Assembly (NCBI GenBank): GCA_021796015.1
Contig: JAJYOT010000071.1
Location: forward strand, 1-5,799
DNA: 5,799 nt
Direction of reading: 5' to 3'
Source: a bacterium
Lineage (GTDB): Bacteria; Elusimicrobiota; Elusimicrobia; UBA1565; UBA9628
The position numbers and the translations under genes are program-made. The notes beneath the pieces are model-generated. The model searched no databases. It had not been told where the DNA came from and saw only the letters and a program-made list of their open reading frames with translations. The first letter of the stretch is position 1. The number at the start of each line of letters is the position of its first letter. Of this stretch, positions 4,396 through 5,799 are shown piece by piece.

Positions 4396-5799
4396 TGCCT
4401 TCTGTTTCCTTCTTTTCTCCGTCCTCGCCTTTTTCCCCGGCAGAGCGGAGGCGCAGCAGCTCATTTCTAATTTTACTACAGGAGACGTTTCATGGCCCGG
4501 CAGCCGGCACGTTTTTTATGATCACGGAATCGGGCAAGTTTTTGTCTTTTATTCCCAGCCCTACGGCATCGCCTACCGCTCTTATAATTTCAGTTCCTGG
4601 TCGAATGAATCTGTTGTTATCTCAACAGGCCAAGCCCTGGCTCTTGACCCCACCACCACTGGTCCTGGCGGTAGCGCGCCCACGGACACAAACACGATGT
4701 ATTCCAGCGTCTATTATGACCAAGCCTCAAGCTCGGTCTACGTTATCGCCTCGGATCCCAACGCTCTCCTTGAGAATAAATCAGGCCCAGGATGCACCAA
4801 TGGATATGCGAACAGCGTCTTTCTCATTCACGGAACTATTAATTCGAACGGGTCTATTTCCTGGGGGAGCCTTGTTCAAAAAGCTCCCTCGGCTCAGGTG
4901 GCCAACTCCAATTCAGGAGGAGGTGAATGCGCCCCCGGGAGAAGCGTCGGAATTACCTACATGAAGGGCGCTCCGTCAGGCCTTATTTCCTTTGTCTGCG
5001 ATGCCCAGGCGGTCAATGGCTGCGGAGCCGGAAACCCGACGTATAAAACTTCGATTATTGGCATGTATGGATTAAGCACCGCGTTTTCCGGCGGAACCGC
5101 TTGGTCTGCCGACCACAATGATGGCAATAGAGCCAGCAACACGTCTCCCGCCGAACTTAATTACGGAGAAATCGTTCCAGTCAATGACGTCTCCGGAGGC
5201 GGAAGTTATGACTTCATGGTGTCTCAGGAATTTCAATATGGATCAGCTGTTATCAACTCTTATCAATACACGGGCACTTATAACTCTAATGAGTTGACCA
5301 CGGGTGGAATAGCTTCTTTTAACGCTTTAGTGACCGACTCCATGGCGCCCCAGCCGGATAATGTTTCTTCCCTGGCCGCTCTTGGCTATATAGATAGTTT
5401 GGGTGAGCTAAGCTATTACGAGCGCACGGGCTTTCAAACATGGGGGACTAAAGCCGTGATAGATGGATGCGCGGCTTCAATTACCACTCCCTGCGGAAAC
5501 CCCAGCACGGTTTACGTTGTCAATTCGCCCGTGGTTGGAGGCGATGCGGCGTACACGATTTATCTTTCTAGTTTTGGCGCGGTCAATTATGCCTACGGCG
5601 CTATCGCCAACGGACCATTCACTATTTCTTCTAACTGGCAGCCGGCGGCTGCGGAAACGGTGCCTCAAGCTCCGGCATATATCGTCGCGCCAGACCCAAT
5701 TCCAGTGGTCATGGACAATACCTCGGGCGGGCTTGATTTTGAGTTTATTCCCACGGATGCGCTTGGACCGCCGACGATCACTTCTATTTCTTCATCGCC
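4232..5799 (+). CDS. Large secreted beta-rich (propeller-like) protein, N-terminus encoded by the repeat array, 3' end missing
   Basis: This frame is open from 4187 to the window end with no stop. The first ATG is at 4232, giving 522 visible residues. Residues 1 to about 57 come from the decamer array (MKVTESNRKLRKVTEGNG at the start). A hydrophobic core at 53-69 (SVAFCFLLFSVLAFF) and AEA at 72-74 form a good signal peptide, so the mature protein starts near QQLISNF. A shorter product from TTG at 4349 or 4385 is possible; no strong Shine-Dalgarno is seen, only purine-rich sequence (GAAAGAAG) before the ATG. The mature part is rich in Ser, Gly, Tyr and Asn, with blade-like units of strand pairs ending in Trp: HVFYDHGIGQVFVFYS to SSWSN (92-124), SVYYDQASSSVYVIASD to SWGS (159-213), and later units ending AWSA, TWGT and NWQP. 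This suggests a beta-propeller or sialidase-like fold, though I recognise no family. After 5640 a Pro-rich linker leads to GPPTITSISS, probably the start of another domain. Confidence 0.8.
   Translation, partial: MKVTESNRKLRKVTEGNGKFGLLSLAFRYLPLPSVSVRDLPCLSAACRVFPLPSVAFCFLLFSVLAFFPGRAEAQQLISNFTTGDVSWPGSRHVFYDHGIGQVFVFYSQPYGIAYRSYNFSSWSNESVVISTGQALALDPTTTGPGGSAPTDTNTMYSSVYYDQASSSVYVIASDPNALLENKSGPGCTNGYANSVFLIHGTINSNGSISWGSLVQKAPSAQVANSNSGGGECAPGRSVGITYMKGAPSGLISFVCDAQAVNGCGAGNPTYKTSIIGMYGLSTAFSGGTAWSADHNDGNRASNTSPAELNYGEIVPVNDVSGGGSYDFMVSQEFQYGSAVINSYQYTGTYNSNELTTGGIASFNALVTDSMAPQPDNVSSLAALGYIDSLGELSYYERTGFQTWGTKAVIDGCAASITTPCGNPSTVYVVNSPVVGGDAAYTIYLSSFGAVNYAYGAIANGPFTISSNWQPAAAETVPQAPAYIVAPDPIPVVMDNTSGGLDFEFIPTDALGPPTITSISSS

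Noticed and set aside
2753..4400. Integron with attC sites, or a CRISPR array.
   Set aside because: No attC core pairs (GTTRRRY/RYYYAAC arrangement) or integrase are visible, and the 10-bp units abut with no spacers, so neither fits.
4290..4964. + strand frame of 224 codons within copy 3 and the following gene.
   Set aside because: It is one base out of register with the open frame that encodes the signal peptide and propeller-like protein. Its translation is Ser/Pro/Arg-rich shadow sequence.

Overview
The window looks like a bacterial chromosome segment of roughly balanced GC with short intergenic gaps. Export signals on three proteins and a cyclic-di-GMP riboswitch suggest a bacterium with c-di-GMP signalling and a surface or secreted protein programme. 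I cannot place it taxonomically from sequence alone. A Gram-negative from a less-studied phylum (Elusimicrobiota-like, for example) is only a guess.

Left part (1-1328): a housekeeping pair on the + strand. The 3' end of a CzcD/ZnT-type cation diffusion facilitator overlaps by 4 nt (ATGA) a complete thiamine pyrophosphokinase gene.

Middle left (1329-2761): a near-consensus sigma70-type promoter drives a leader that matches the GEMM / c-di-GMP-I riboswitch core. The leader runs directly into the ribosome binding site of a small unrecognised exported protein. Next comes an exported HEAT-repeat protein whose last codons run into a repeat array.

Middle right (2753-4410): the most unusual part. 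Three copies of a scaffold built from inverted arrays of ~10-bp units (left arm GGAAAGTAAC-like, right arm its reverse complement) flank two unrelated type II toxin-antitoxin (TA) pairs on the - strand. Both TA pairs have the same promoter, the same operator-like imperfect palindrome, a start codon where transcription should begin (predicted leaderless mRNA), and the same last codons of the toxin (Glu-Ile-Tyr-Arg-stop). Only the TA coding sequence differs between units, so the locus looks like a cassette array in which coding sequences are exchanged inside a constant frame.

Right part (4232-5799): a long reading frame on the + strand, open at the window end. Its N-terminus is translated from the third repeat array, followed by a signal peptide and a beta-rich, propeller-like secreted protein. 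Inference: the riboswitch-led exported genes (1469, 2108, 4232) may once have been, or still be, one c-di-GMP-responsive operon, now interrupted by the antisense TA cassettes.
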